From the NCBI RefSeq assembly GCF_005877905.1, contig NZ_SWDV01000007.1, forward strand, positions 1-49,211: 49,211 nucleotides of DNA. The letters run 5' to 3'. The notes beneath the pieces are model-generated. The model did no database searches. It had not been told where the DNA came from and saw nothing but the letters and a program-made list of their open reading frames with translations. Position numbers and translations under genes: made by a program. The first letter of the stretch is position 1. Each line of letters begins with the position of its first letter. Of the stretch, positions 9,166-17,810 are shown one piece after another. Source of the stretch: Pseudomonas nicosulfuronedens (GTDB taxonomy: Bacteria; Pseudomonadota; Gammaproteobacteria; Pseudomonadales; Pseudomonadaceae).

Positions 9166-9241
9166 GCCGGTGTAGCTCAGTCGGTAGAGCAGCTCATTCG
9201 TAATGAGAAGGTCGGGGGTTCGATTCCTCTTACCGGCACCA
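9166..9241 (+). tRNA. tRNA-Thr (anticodon CGT)
   Basis: A complete 76-nt cloverleaf with encoded CCA. The acceptor stem GCCGGTG pairs with TACCGGC, with a final G-T wobble. The D-arm is GCTC/GAGC, the anticodon loop is TTCGTAA with CGT at 9199-9201, and the T-loop is GGTTCGATTCC-like. It reads ACG codons. In P. aeruginosa a tRNA-Thr gene separates the type IV pilin locus from nadC; the same order (glycan genes, tRNA-Thr, galE, nadC) is seen here. Confidence 0.97.
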
Positions 9242-9249
9242 GCTTCAAC

Positions 9250-9280
9250 AAAAAGCCCCGCTTTCGAGCGGGGCTTTTTG
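9250..9280. terminator. Bidirectional intrinsic terminator between tRNA-Thr and galE
   Basis: A 13-bp stem (5' arm 9250-9262, AAAAAGCCCCGCT) closes a TTCG loop, with a T-run on the + strand and the mirrored T-run on the - strand. It ends the tRNA transcript on one side and galE on the other. Confidence 0.85.
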
Positions 9281-9300
9281 TTTTCCGATTGGAAGAAAAA

Positions 9301-10317
9301 TCAGGCGTAGCCGCTGGGGTTCCGGCTTTGCCAGTTCCAGGCATCGCGGCACATGTCTTCGATGTCGCGGGTGGCGCTCCAGCGAAGTTCAGTGCCGGCC
9401 AATGCCGGGTCGGCGTGGTAGCTGGCGATGTCGCCGTCGCGGCGGGGCAGGAACTGGAAGGGCAGTTCGTGGCCGCAGGCCTTTTCGTAGGCTTGGATGA
9501 GCTCCAGCACGCTGTAGCCGCGACCGGTGCCAATGTTGAAGGTCTTTGCGCCGCTGGCTCCGTCCAGCCAGCGCAGAGCGCTGAGGTGGGCGTTGGCCAG
9601 GTCAACGACATGCAGGTAATCGCGCACGCCAGTGCCGTCCGGGGTCGGGTAGTCGTTGCCGAAGACACGGATGAAAGGTTGTTTGCCGGTGGCGACCTGG
9701 GAGACATAGGGCATCAGGTTATTGGGGATGCCGTTGGGGTCTTCGCCGATGCGTCCGCTGGCGTGGGCGCCCACAGGGTTGAAGTAGCGCAGGATGGCCA
9801 TGGTCCACTGCGGGTCGGCGTGGGCGATGTCGCGCAAGGCGATTTCCGCCATCAGCTTGGACTGGCCGTAGGGGCTGGCCGGGCCCGTGGGGGCGTCTTC
9901 TCGGATCGGGCTTTCCGCCGCCAGGCCGTACACCGTGGCTGAAGAGCTATAGATGAAGCGCTTCACGCCATGGCGTTGCATGACCTGGCAAAGGGTGACG
10001 GTGCCCGTGAAGTTGATCTGGTAGTAAGCGATAGGATCGGCCACCGATTCGGCGACGGACTTTACGCCGGCGAGGTGGATGGCGGCGTCGATCTCGTATT
10101 CGTTGAACAGCCGATCGAGGATGGCTTCGTCGCGGACGTCGCCCTTGACGAAGGGAATGCTCCGCCCGGTGAGCTGCTCGATGCGTTGCAGTGGGATGGG
10201 GGAGCTGTTGCTCAGGTTATCGAGCACGACGGGCTGATAACCCTGCTCGATCAGTTCCAGACAGATATGGGAGCCGATATAGCCGCAGCCCCCGGTCAGC
10301 AGAATCGTGCCCGCCAT
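9301..10317 (-). CDS. galE: UDP-glucose 4-epimerase
   Basis: The 338-aa short-chain dehydrogenase interconverts UDP-glucose and UDP-galactose using tightly bound NAD+, feeding surface-polysaccharide synthesis. It has the nucleotide motif GGCGYIG at 9-15, SSSATVYG with the catalytic Ser/Thr, the YXXXK pair Y150/K154, and the GalE-typical RYFNPVGAH and GVRDYLHVVDLA segments. The length equals E. coli GalE. It sits alone between the tRNA terminator and nadC, close to the glycan cluster. UDP-GlcNAc epimerase activity as well is possible, but the sequence does not decide it. Confidence 0.93.
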   Translation of the reverse strand: MAGTILLTGGCGYIGSHICLELIEQGYQPVVLDNLSNSSPIPLQRIEQLTGRSIPFVKGDVRDEAILDRLFNEYEIDAAIHLAGVKSVAESVADPIAYYQINFTGTVTLCQVMQRHGVKRFIYSSSATVYGLAAESPIREDAPTGPASPYGQSKLMAEIALRDIAHADPQWTMAILRYFNPVGAHASGRIGEDPNGIPNNLMPYVSQVATGKQPFIRVFGNDYPTPDGTGVRDYLHVVDLANAHLSALRWLDGASGAKTFNIGTGRGYSVLELIQAYEKACGHELPFQFLPRRDGDIASYHADPALAGTELRWSATRDIEDMCRDAWNWQSRNPSGYA

Positions 10318-10349
10318 CGCGCCAGTGCCTCCTTTCGCCAGCTGTAGGA

Positions 10350-10375
10350 AAGCGCCTGAGGGAATTCAGGCGCTT
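10350..10375 (-). terminator. Hairpin after nadC, probable terminator
   Basis: A perfect 10-bp stem (AAGCGCCTGA / TCAGGCGCTT) with a six-base loop lies between nadC and galE, both on the - strand. Only a short T-rich tail follows (TTCCTAC), so termination may be partial. Confidence 0.45.
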
Positions 10376-10421
10376 GGCTGGAAGCGTAGGCGAGGGAGGA
10401 CAGGCGCGCCTGTCAGAGCGA

Positions 10422-11270
10422 TTACAGGCTCAATCGCATCGACAGGTCCAGCGCCTTGACGTCCTTGGTCAGGGTGCCGATGGAGATGTAGTCCACGCCT
10501 GTCTCGGCGATGGTGCGCAGGGTGCTCTCGGTGATGCCGCCCGAGGCTTCCAGCTTGGCGCGGCCGGCGGTAAGGGCGACGGCGGTGCGCATGTCGTCCA
10601 GGCTCAGTTCGTCGAGCATGACGATATCGGCGCCGGCATCCAGGGCCTGGCGCAGTTCGTTCAGGTCTTCCACTTCGATCTCCACCGGTTTGCCGGGGGC
10701 GATCTGGTGAGCGGCCGCGATGGCCTGGGTGATGCCACCGCAAGCGGCGATGTGGTTTTCCTTGATCAGGAAAGCGTCGTACAGGCCGATACGGTGGTTA
10801 TGGCAGCCGCCGCAGGTGATCGCGTACTTCTGCGCCAGGCGCAGGCCGGGCAGGGTCTTGCGGGTGTCGAGCAGCTTCACGCCGGTGCCTTCCACCAGGT
10901 CGGCATAGTGGCGGGCGCGGCTGGCGGTGCCGGAGAGCAGCTGGAGGAAGTTCAGTGCGCTGCGCTCGCCGGTAAGCAGGGCGCGGGCCGGGCCTTCCAG
11001 GGTGAACAGGGTCTGGTCAGCGCTGACTTGTTCGCCGTCTCGGGCCTGCCACTTCACCTGCACACGCGGGTCGACCTGGCGGAAGACCTCGTCGACCCAG
11101 GCGGTGCCGGCGAGGGTGGCGTTCTCGCGGGTGATGATGCGGGCGCTGGCGTCGCGCTCGGCGGGGATCAGCTGGGCGGTGATGTCGCCGCTGCCGACGT
11201 CTTCGGCCAGTGCGGCGCGGACGTTGGCCTGGATTTCCCTGGAAAGCTCGGCGAGGGTGAGGTTCGGCAT
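10422..11270 (-). CDS. nadC: Nicotinate-nucleotide diphosphorylase (carboxylating), quinolinate phosphoribosyltransferase
   Basis: The 282-aa enzyme converts quinolinate and PRPP to nicotinate mononucleotide, CO2 and PPi in de novo NAD synthesis. Typical segments are [17 protein letters not shown] near the N-terminus, [18 protein letters not shown] with substrate-binding Arg/Lys residues, [17 protein letters not shown], and the C-terminal barrel strands [14 protein letters not shown] and LEASGGITE. Length and motifs are normal. It is transcribed away from the DUF1631 gene. A TATAAT hexamer on the - strand (11302-11297) lies about 27 bases before its start. Confidence 0.95.
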   Translation of the reverse strand: MPNLTLAELSREIQANVRAALAEDVGSGDITAQLIPAERDASARIITRENATLAGTAWVDEVFRQVDPRVQVKWQARDGEQVSADQTLFTLEGPARALLTGERSALNFLQLLSGTASRARHYADLVEGTGVKLLDTRKTLPGLRLAQKYAITCGGCHNHRIGLYDAFLIKENHIAACGGITQAIAAAHQIAPGKPVEIEVEDLNELRQALDAGADIVMLDELSLDDMRTAVALTAGRAKLEASGGITESTLRTIAETGVDYISIGTLTKDVKALDLSMRLSL

Positions 11271-11296
11271 GGAGGGCTCCTGTTCGCAGTGGCGCG

Positions 11297-11302
11297 ATTA
11301 TA
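11297..11302 (-). promoter_or_regulatory. nadC: -10 hexamer for nadC
   Basis: A perfect TATAAT on the - strand 27 bases upstream of the nadC start. No good -35 is visible at 16-18 bases, so this is a partial promoter call. Confidence 0.35.
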
Positions 11303-11416
11303 CGGAGGAGGGCGCCTGGCGGGCAGTGACCGCTTCTTTTTGCGTCACCGCACGATTTGTCGGACGGACGGCGACTTTCCTACTGTGAATTTCTTCAAGA
11401 ATGCGTGAAATGTCTC

Positions 11417-11444
11417 TTGGTTGTGTAAGAAGCTTCCCTATAAT
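11417..11444 (+). promoter_or_regulatory. Sigma-70 promoter for the DUF1631 gene
   Basis: TTGGTT (11417-11422) and a perfect TATAAT (11439-11444) are separated by 16 bases, about 100 bases before the DUF1631 start. Nothing else coding is seen in the 278-base divergent gap with nadC. Confidence 0.5.
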
Positions 11445-11548
11445 GACGTTGAACCTTTCCGCTTTTTGACGCCACGATATTGACGTTACGGATGACGCTT
11501 CGATGACTGTTGGTGCCGCCAGACAGGTCTGACGGCAGGAGACTTGCG

Positions 11549-13840
11549 ATGCAGAACGACGCGAACGTAGTGCCGCTGAACAAGTCGGCCACGGAACCCT
11601 CGCAGACTTCGTTCGCTGGACGCGTTCCGGCGGGGCTCGTCGCTGTCCGCGATAAGGTCGCCGTCCAGCTGCGTCATGCCATGCAGGCCCTGTTCGACAA
11701 CGCCGACGATACCCTGTTCGAGATGGCTGATCGTGCCGCCAATAACGCCGAACAGAGCGCCTACTTCGAAGCCATGCGCGACCTGCGCCTCAAGCGCAAG
11801 GGCATCGAGCGCGGCTTCCTGCAGAAGGTCTTCGAGAATTTCGCCAACCTGAACCAGTATGAAATCGGCCGCGCGCCGGTGCTGGATACGGTTTCCTACG
11901 AGAATCTCACCCTGGTGCAGAACGACGAGCTGGAAGAGTCCGTCGCCCTGGATGCCATGGTTGCCAAGGTAGTGAGCCGCGACGGCGTCGCCCTCACGCA
12001 CCTCACCACTCGTTTCAACACCCTGGTCAGCAAGAAGGTCGAGGACAAGAGCAACCCGCTCGGTCCGCGCCAGCTGTGTGAAGCCTTCCTCGAGGCCTGC
12101 CGCGGCCTGGGCGTGGAGATCAAGGTCAAGCTGATCATCCTCAAGCTCTTCGAGAAGTACGTGCTGGCCGATGCCGAGCACCTGTACGCGGAAGCCAACC
12201 AGACCCTGATCGCCCTGGGCGTGCTGCCGGAGCTGAAATCCGTTCCGCTGCGCCGCCCGCCGCAACGTACCGTGCCCAGCAGTCAGGGGGCCGCGCCGTC
12301 CGCTGCCGCCCCTGAAGCGGGTGAGCAGGGCAGCGCTCAGTACATGGACGCCGACAGCCAGGCCGCCTTCGCTGCCCTGCGCGATCTGCTCTCGCAAGTG
12401 CGCGGCAGTGCCGCCCCTGCGCGCTCCATGCCCGCCGATGCGGTGCCGATTTCCAGCAACGACTTGATGCGCCTGCTGTCGCACCTGCAGTCGCACCTGC
12501 CGGCGCAGACCATCGACGAAGTCGACGTGCGCCAGCACCTGGACCACCTGCTGACCCGCGTCAGCAGCAAGAGTGGCCGTTCCCGCGTGGTCGGCCAGGT
12601 GGACGAGGACGTCATCAACCTCGTCTCCATGCTCTTCGAATTCATCCTCGATGACCGCACGCTGCCGGATTCGCTCAAGGCCCTGATCGGCCGCATGCAG
12701 ATCCCGATGCTGAAGGTTGCGGTCCTCGACAAGACCTTCTTCAGCCGTGGCAGCCACCCGGCGCGTCGCCTGCTCAACGAGATCGCCTCGGCCGCTCTGG
12801 GCTGGGCTGAACACTCCGATGGCCAGCGCGACCACCTGTACCAGAAGATCGAGCAGGTGGTAATGCGCCTGCTGAACGACTTCGTCGACGACCCGGCGAT
12901 CTTCTCCGAGCTGCTCGACGAGTTCATCTCCTTCACCGGCGACGAGCGCCGCCGCAGCGACCTGCTGGAGCAGCGCACCCGCGATGCCGAGGAGGGCCGC
13001 GCCCGTGCCGAGCTGGCCCGTCAGGATGTGGAAGGCGTGCTCAACGAGCGTCTGCTCGGCCGCACTCTGCCTGAAGTGGTGGTGCGCCTGCTGCAGGAAG
13101 CCTGGAGCCAGGTTCTGCTGCTGACCTGCCTCAAGCACGGCACTCACTCCTCCGAGTGGGAAGCTGCCCTGGCGACCATGGACGACCTGATCTGGAGCGT
13201 GGAGCCCCACGAAGACCCGGATTCGCGTCTATGTCTGCTGGAGATGGTTCCGCAACTGCTCAAATCGCTGCGCGAAGGCCTGGCTTCGGCCGCCTTCGAT
13301 CCGTTCTCCACGGGCGAATTCTTCAGCCGTCTGGAGGGGCTGCACGTGCAGGCCTTCCAGCGCTACAAGCAGGTCGAGGAAGCTCCGCTGCTCGATCTGG
13401 AAGATGACCTGCCGTTGCTGGACGATCCGCTGGACGCCTCGGTAGCCGTCGCGCCTGCCGCTGTTCAGCCGGCCATGGTGGCGGTGGTCGAGGAGATCGT
13501 CCTCGCCTCGCCGGAGCCGGCCCGTGCCGTAGAGCCCGAGGAGGCCTTTGCCGACGACGACGAGTCGCTGCGCAAGGTCGATGACCTGCGTGTCGGCAGC
13601 TGGGTGGAGATCCAGGAAGACGAAGAACACAAGCTGCGCTGCAAGCTGGCGGCGGTGATTCGTCCGAGTGGCCGCTACATCTTCGTCAACCGCACCGGCA
13701 TGAAGGTGCTGGAAAAGACCCGCATGAGCCTGGCTGTCGAGTTCCGCCGCAACGCCGTGCGCCTGCTCGACGACGCGCTGCTGTTCGACCGTGCCCTGGA
13801 GTCGGTGATCGGCAACCTGCGCCGCCTGAAGAACGCCTGA
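11549..13840 (+). CDS. DUF1631 family protein of unknown function
   Basis: The 763-aa cytoplasmic protein matches the DUF1631 type found next to nadC/ampD in Pseudomonas. It has no signal peptide or membrane segment. The first half is helical (VAVQLRHAMQALFDNADDTLFEMAD and similar). A low-complexity Ala/Pro linker spans about residues 247-270, a long helical middle follows, and an acidic, Ala-rich stretch at about 610-670 precedes a beta-rich C-terminal segment (LRVGSWVEIQEDEEHKLRCKL). That end loosely resembles a PilZ-like barrel but lacks a clear RXXXR motif. ATG 11549 is preferred over an upstream in-frame codon at 11510 because AGGAG lies eight bases before it. Older databases sometimes label such proteins thymidine phosphorylase; nothing here supports that. 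Confidence 0.85.
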   Translation: MQNDANVVPLNKSATEPSQTSFAGRVPAGLVAVRDKVAVQLRHAMQALFDNADDTLFEMADRAANNAEQSAYFEAMRDLRLKRKGIERGFLQKVFENFANLNQYEIGRAPVLDTVSYENLTLVQNDELEESVALDAMVAKVVSRDGVALTHLTTRFNTLVSKKVEDKSNPLGPRQLCEAFLEACRGLGVEIKVKLIILKLFEKYVLADAEHLYAEANQTLIALGVLPELKSVPLRRPPQRTVPSSQGAAPSAAAPEAGEQGSAQYMDADSQAAFAALRDLLSQVRGSAAPARSMPADAVPISSNDLMRLLSHLQSHLPAQTIDEVDVRQHLDHLLTRVSSKSGRSRVVGQVDEDVINLVSMLFEFILDDRTLPDSLKALIGRMQIPMLKVAVLDKTFFSRGSHPARRLLNEIASAALGWAEHSDGQRDHLYQKIEQVVMRLLNDFVDDPAIFSELLDEFISFTGDERRRSDLLEQRTRDAEEGRARAELARQDVEGVLNERLLGRTLPEVVVRLLQEAWSQVLLLTCLKHGTHSSEWEAALATMDDLIWSVEPHEDPDSRLCLLEMVPQLLKSLREGLASAAFDPFSTGEFFSRLEGLHVQAFQRYKQVEEAPLLDLEDDLPLLDDPLDASVAVAPAAVQPAMVAVVEEIVLASPEPARAVEPEEAFADDDESLRKVDDLRVGSWVEIQEDEEHKLRCKLAAVIRPSGRYIFVNRTGMKVLEKTRMSLAVEFRRNAVRLLDDALLFDRALESVIGNLRRLKNA

Positions 13841-13915
13841 ACCCGCTGGCCGCGCGCCAGCGAGTTCATTTCCCCCGTCGCCTGCTTTAGAGTGGGGCTC
13901 TGCCAAGGAGTCTCC

Positions 13916-14488
13916 ATGCAGATCGATCCCGAATCCGGCTGGTGCCTCGAGGCCCAGCGCTGCCCCTCGCCGAACTTCAACGCGCGCCCGGACGGCGAGG
14001 AAGTCTCGCTGCTGGTTATCCATAACATCAGCCTGCCGCCCGGCCAGTTCGGCACCTGCAAGGTGCAGGAGTTCTTCCAGAACCGCCTGGACGCCGACGA
14101 GCATCCCTATTTCGCCAGCATCTGCAGCCTGACGGTGTCCGCGCATTTCCTCATCGAACGCGACGGCTCGCTGTTCCAGTTCGTCTCCTGCCATTCGCGC
14201 GCCTGGCATGCCGGCGTGTCGTGCTTCGACGGGCGAGAGAACTGCAACGACTTCTCCATCGGCATCGAGCTCGAAGGCACCGATACCGAACCCTACAGCG
14301 ACCGGCAGTACGAGGTGCTGGCGCAGCTGACACGGGAGATACGCAAGGTATTCCCGGCGATCACCCCGCCGCGCATCCAGGGCCATTGCGATATCGCTCC
14401 CGAACGCAAGACCGACCCGGGCGAGGCGTTCGACTGGACGCGTTATTTTGCCGATATTGGCGCCGGCCTGAAGAAGGAGCCGACATGA
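13916..14488 (+). CDS. ampD: 1,6-anhydro-N-acetylmuramyl-L-alanine amidase AmpD
   Basis: The 190-aa cytoplasmic zinc amidase removes the peptide from 1,6-anhydro-MurNAc-peptides during peptidoglycan recycling, which keeps the AmpR inducer low and the ampC beta-lactamase off. The Amidase_2 fold shows zinc ligands H36 (VIHN), H157 and D167 (GHCDIAPERKTDPG), with E118 and K165 as catalytic residues. The start at 13916 has AAGGAG seven bases upstream; an in-frame ATG at 13892 has none and adds no conserved sequence. The stop overlaps the ampE start (ATGA). Confidence 0.96.
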   Translation: MQIDPESGWCLEAQRCPSPNFNARPDGEEVSLLVIHNISLPPGQFGTCKVQEFFQNRLDADEHPYFASICSLTVSAHFLIERDGSLFQFVSCHSRAWHAGVSCFDGRENCNDFSIGIELEGTDTEPYSDRQYEVLAQLTREIRKVFPAITPPRIQGHCDIAPERKTDPGEAFDWTRYFADIGAGLKKEPT

Positions 14489-15327
14489 GTTTCCTGGTGC
14501 TGTTGCTGGTCCTGCTGGTCGAGAAGTTTTCCGGCTGGCGTGCAAAGGTGCAGCGGGACGGCTGGTGGTTCGGCTGGCTGGATGCTGTGGGCGGCGTGAA
14601 GTCTCTGGTGGCGCAACCCTGGCTCGGCCTGCTGCTGGCGATCCTGCCGCCACTGCTGTTGCTGGCGTTGCTGCTGACCCTTCTCGAGCCGGTTGCTTAC
14701 GGTCTGCTGGCGCTGCCGGTGCAGTTGCTGGTGGTGGTCTGGAGCCTGGGACGTGGCGACGTGCTGCGCGCCATCGGGCCGTTCCGCGATGCCTGGCGCC
14801 GCGAGGATGCCCAGGCCGCCTACCACGTCGCCGAGCGCGACCTGGGCGTGCAGGTGCAGGCCGATGGCGACGACGATCTGCTGGCCGTGGTGCAGGGTAC
14901 GCTGGTGTGGGAGGCCTACCAGGCCTTCTTCGCCGTGATCTTCTGGTACGCGCTGCTGGGTCCGGTGGCCGCGCTGGCCTACCGGCTGCTCGCCATCGCC
15001 GCTGAGCAGGCCCGCCAGCCGGAGCTGCGCGAGCGCGCCGCACAACTGCGGCATGCCTTCGACTGGTTGCCCTCGCGTGCGCTGGTGCTGAGTTTCGCCC
15101 TGGTGGGCAACTTCGTCGCGGTAACCCGTACCCTGTTGCACGACCTGCTGGCCTGGGATGTACCCGCCGCTCGTCTGCTGGCCCGCGCCGGCTATGTGGC
15201 CGAAGACTTCAACGAAGGCGGCCTGGGTGCCAAGGGCGTTGCCAGCCTGGACGCGCTGTGGCAACTGCTGGTGCGCTCGGCGGTGCTCTGGTACGCGGTC
15301 TTCGCCATCTGGGCGTTGCTGCTCTGA
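14485..15327 (+). CDS. ampE: AmpE family inner-membrane protein
   Basis: The 280-aa protein belongs with AmpE/CobD-like regulatory membrane proteins. It has an N-terminal helix, a second hydrophobic block at about 45-90, a cytoplasmic stretch with WRREDAQAAYHVAERDLG, a third block at about 140-175 (EAYQAFFAVIFWYALLGPVAALAYR) and a C-terminal helix. AmpE is co-transcribed with AmpD and influences beta-lactamase induction; its biochemical activity is not established. The four-base overlap with ampD makes the pair an operon. Confidence 0.93.
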   Translation: MSFLVLLLVLLVEKFSGWRAKVQRDGWWFGWLDAVGGVKSLVAQPWLGLLLAILPPLLLLALLLTLLEPVAYGLLALPVQLLVVVWSLGRGDVLRAIGPFRDAWRREDAQAAYHVAERDLGVQVQADGDDDLLAVVQGTLVWEAYQAFFAVIFWYALLGPVAALAYRLLAIAAEQARQPELRERAAQLRHAFDWLPSRALVLSFALVGNFVAVTRTLLHDLLAWDVPAARLLARAGYVAEDFNEGGLGAKGVASLDALWQLLVRSAVLWYAVFAIWALLL

Positions 15328-15337
15328 TCCTGCGAAT

Positions 15338-15359
15338 CGGGCCGGCTGCCGCCGGTCCG
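15338..15359 (+). terminator. Weak hairpin after ampE
   Basis: A 9-bp stem with one G-T pair (CGGGCCGGC / GCCGGTCCG) around a TGCC loop begins 11 bases after the ampE stop. A T-run appears only nine bases later (ATTTT), so terminator function is uncertain. Confidence 0.3.
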
Positions 15360-15376
15360 ATGATGGCATTTTAACC

Positions 15377-15403
15377 TTAAGTTACAGAACTCCCCGCCGA
15401 TAT
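15377..15403 (+). promoter_or_regulatory. FliA (sigma-28) promoter for the chemotaxis receptor
   Basis: TTAAGTTA, exactly 11 bases, then GCCGATAT. The flagellar sigma consensus is TAAAGTTT-N11-GCCGATAA, so 13 of 16 positions match with ideal spacing. It lies about 150 bases upstream of a methyl-accepting chemotaxis gene, the expected target class. Confidence 0.6.
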
Positions 15404-15552
15404 CAGGTACACATCGAACCCGACGCGTGAGGTGGCGGCTGCTGCATGACAGCGACCGCGCCGATGTGTGCTCGCGGCGACGACCCGTCCAGGGGCGCGC
15501 CGCACCATCCCCGACAAGCGACATAACAATAACGGGAACAGGAGACGTCTTT

Positions 15553-17583
15553 GTGAGGACCGTGCTCTATCCGGCCATCGCGCTGATGAACCGCCTGAGC
15601 TTCGGTATGAAGTTCAGCCTGATCAGCGTGCTGTTCTTTCTGCCGATGCTGATCACCAATTTCTACCTGGTGCGCGACTCCTACGAGCAGTTCGTCAGCA
15701 CCCGCGCCGAGCTGGAAAGCCTCCAGCTGATCGGCAATGGGTTGCAGGTGCGCCGTCACCTCGAGTCCTACAACGATCTGTTGCAGATCAACGGGACGCT
15801 CGGCCAATCCGGCAAGACGGCTGGTCTGGACTCGCGCATCAGCCAATTGCACAAGGACCTGCAGGCGCAGATCGGCGCCCTCCAGCCGGTCGCCCAGGAC
15901 GCCGAGCAGATCGCCGAATTCAATGCCAAGCGCGACGAGTTGCTGGCCAACCTGAAGGCTGTAGATGCCGAAGGCTCGCTGCAGAGCAAGTCGGCCATGG
16001 CTGCGCGCCTGCTCAGCGAAGTGCAGGTTTTCAACAAGCTGCTGGTGTCCCAGGCCGGCCTGAGCCAGGACGACGCCCGCGACCTGCGCCAGCTCGCCGA
16101 GCTGATCACCTCCGGCACACCGCAAGTGACCGAGACGCTCAGCCAGGGCCGCACCATGGGCGCCGGCGCGCTGGGGCAGGGGTTCCTCAATTCCTCCACC
16201 AGCAGCAAGCTGGATGACCTGCTGCAGGAACTGGAGAAGCTCCACGCGGAATACGGCCTCAAGCTGCAGGACGCCCTGGGAGCCAGCCCGGCTGCGCAGA
16301 ACGCGCTGTCCGCCGACGCGCAGGCCAGCCGCGAAACGATCAAGAGCATGGGCAAGCTGTTCGAGGACAAGGTCGTGATGGCCGACACCCTCGACACGCC
16401 CTGGGCGGAGTTCTACGAGCAGGTCAGCAAGGCGATGGAGCAGACCTACCGCCTCGATGACCATGTCCTGCAATATGTCGACGGCGCTCTCCAGGCGCGC
16501 CTGGCCAGCAAGCAGCGGCAGATGGTGCTGTTGGTCGTCGCGCTGCTGGTGGTGTTCGTCTCCATCGTCTACCTCTATGGCGGCTTCTACGTCTCCACCC
16601 GCACCACCCTGAAGAGCCTGGGCAAGATGATGGAGCGCGTCGCTTCCGGCGATATGACCGTCAACTTCCAGGCCCAGAGCCGCGACGAGTTGGGCGAGCT
16701 GGGCGATGCCTTCAACCAGACCGTGTCGAAGATCCATGACCTGATCGAGCAGGTCGGCCGCACCGTCAGCGAAGTGGAGCGGCAGACCGTGCGCGTGGAG
16801 TCGGTATCCGCCGAGAGCAACCAGGCGGTGGCTGGCCAGCGCAACCAGATCGAGCAGGTCGCCACGGCGATGAACCAGATGGCCGCGACCGCCCAGGAGG
16901 TCGCACGCAGCGCCGCCGTGGCAGTGGGCAGCGCGCATAACGTGAACCAGGAAACCACCAGCGGCCGCGCCCTGGTGGAATCCCAGGTGGGCAGCATCCA
17001 GCGTCTGGCCGGCGAGATCGACGAATCGGTGGCGGTGATCAACCAGTTGGCCGCCGACAGCGCTTCGATCAGCCGTGTGCTGGACGTGATCAAGGGCATC
17101 GCCGAGCAGACCAACCTGCTGGCGCTCAACGCCGCTATCGAGGCCGCGCGTGCCGGTGAGCAGGGCAGGGGCTTCGCGGTCGTGGCCGACGAAGTCCGTA
17201 CCCTGGCCAAGCGTACCCAGCAGTCCACCGAAGAGATCGAGCAGATGATCGCGCGCCTGCAGAACGGCGTAGGCGCGGCGGTGAAGGCCATGGGCAGCAG
17301 CCACCAGACTGCCGACGGCACAGTCAGCCAGTCGGCCCAGGTACAGCAGGCGCTGGAGAACATCCTCAGCGCAGTGGGCGCCATCGTCGACCAGAACCAG
17401 CAGATCGCCGCCGCCGCCGAGCAGCAGACCGCCGTGGCCCATGACATCGACCAAAACATCGTCGAGATCAACCAGGCCGGCGAGCGCACCTCCGAAGGCG
17501 CCAGCGAGACCGAGCGCGCCAGCCGCGAACTGGCGGGGCAGGTGGTGGAACTCAAGCGACTGATCGGCGCGTTCCGCGTCTGA
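15553..17583 (+). CDS. Methyl-accepting chemotaxis protein
   Basis: The 676-aa receptor has a transmembrane helix near 20-40, a roughly 280-residue mostly helical periplasmic sensor, a second helix near 323-345, a HAMP domain at about 346-400 and a cytoplasmic signalling coiled coil to the end. The invariant hairpin tip [19 protein letters not shown] lies around 518-536. No NWETF-type CheR-binding pentapeptide is seen at the C-terminus (LIGAFRV). The ligand cannot be read from sequence. GTG 15553 is chosen because AGGAGA lies eight bases before it; the earlier in-frame ATG at 15427 would add a non-conserved basic leader. P. aeruginosa has an orthologous transducer next to ampE. Confidence 0.92.
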   Translation: MRTVLYPAIALMNRLSFGMKFSLISVLFFLPMLITNFYLVRDSYEQFVSTRAELESLQLIGNGLQVRRHLESYNDLLQINGTLGQSGKTAGLDSRISQLHKDLQAQIGALQPVAQDAEQIAEFNAKRDELLANLKAVDAEGSLQSKSAMAARLLSEVQVFNKLLVSQAGLSQDDARDLRQLAELITSGTPQVTETLSQGRTMGAGALGQGFLNSSTSSKLDDLLQELEKLHAEYGLKLQDALGASPAAQNALSADAQASRETIKSMGKLFEDKVVMADTLDTPWAEFYEQVSKAMEQTYRLDDHVLQYVDGALQARLASKQRQMVLLVVALLVVFVSIVYLYGGFYVSTRTTLKSLGKMMERVASGDMTVNFQAQSRDELGELGDAFNQTVSKIHDLIEQVGRTVSEVERQTVRVESVSAESNQAVAGQRNQIEQVATAMNQMAATAQEVARSAAVAVGSAHNVNQETTSGRALVESQVGSIQRLAGEIDESVAVINQLAADSASISRVLDVIKGIAEQTNLLALNAAIEAARAGEQGRGFAVVADEVRTLAKRTQQSTEEIEQMIARLQNGVGAAVKAMGSSHQTADGTVSQSAQVQQALENILSAVGAIVDQNQQIAAAAEQQTAVAHDIDQNIVEINQAGERTSEGASETERASRELAGQVVELKRLIGAFRV

Positions 17584-17719
17584 TCCGATGGATCCGGGGC
17601 GGACAGGGCGGTCCGCTTCGCAGCAGGGTTTTCGCCAGCAGACCGATGTCCGTGGGTCGCACGGATGCACCCCATCTCACGGGCATCGGTTTGTCGGTGA
17701 ACTCGACACGCGACTTTCT

Positions 17720-17797
17720 GTAGGAGCGAGCTTGCTCGCGAACAGAGTCAGCCGGCAACGCCATCGCTGGGCGCTTCGCGAGCAAGCTCGCTCCTAC
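17720..17797. repeat. REP inverted pair (BIME), class A
   Basis: Two REP palindromes with core GGAGCGAGCTTGCTCGCG face each other (17720-17742 forward, 17775-17797 reversed) around a 32-base spacer. They lie in the convergent gap between the chemotaxis gene and the TatD gene and probably act as mRNA 3'-end structures for both. Confidence 0.9.
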
Positions 17798-17810
17798 GAA
17801 AAACCGAGGC

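Noticed and set aside
9166..9241. tRNA-Thr as the attachment site of an integrated island
   Set aside because: No integrase is present, no copy of the tRNA 3' end was noticed elsewhere in the window, and the glycan cluster lies on the 5' side of the tRNA whereas integration usually occurs at the 3' end.
11271..11548. Riboswitch or attenuator in the nadC/DUF1631 gap
   Set aside because: Only promoter hexamers are visible; no conserved aptamer-like structure or terminator was found.
11486..13210. 574-codon open frame on the - strand inside the DUF1631 gene
   Set aside because: Composition is His/Gln/Ala-rich with no motifs, and it lies exactly antisense to a gene with a good ribosome site and promoter; it is a GC-rich shadow frame.
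15403..17670. 755-codon open frame on the - strand opposite the chemotaxis receptor
   Set aside because: The + strand frame has TM, HAMP and invariant signalling motifs; the - strand frame is low-complexity His/Leu/Gly sequence produced by codon bias.
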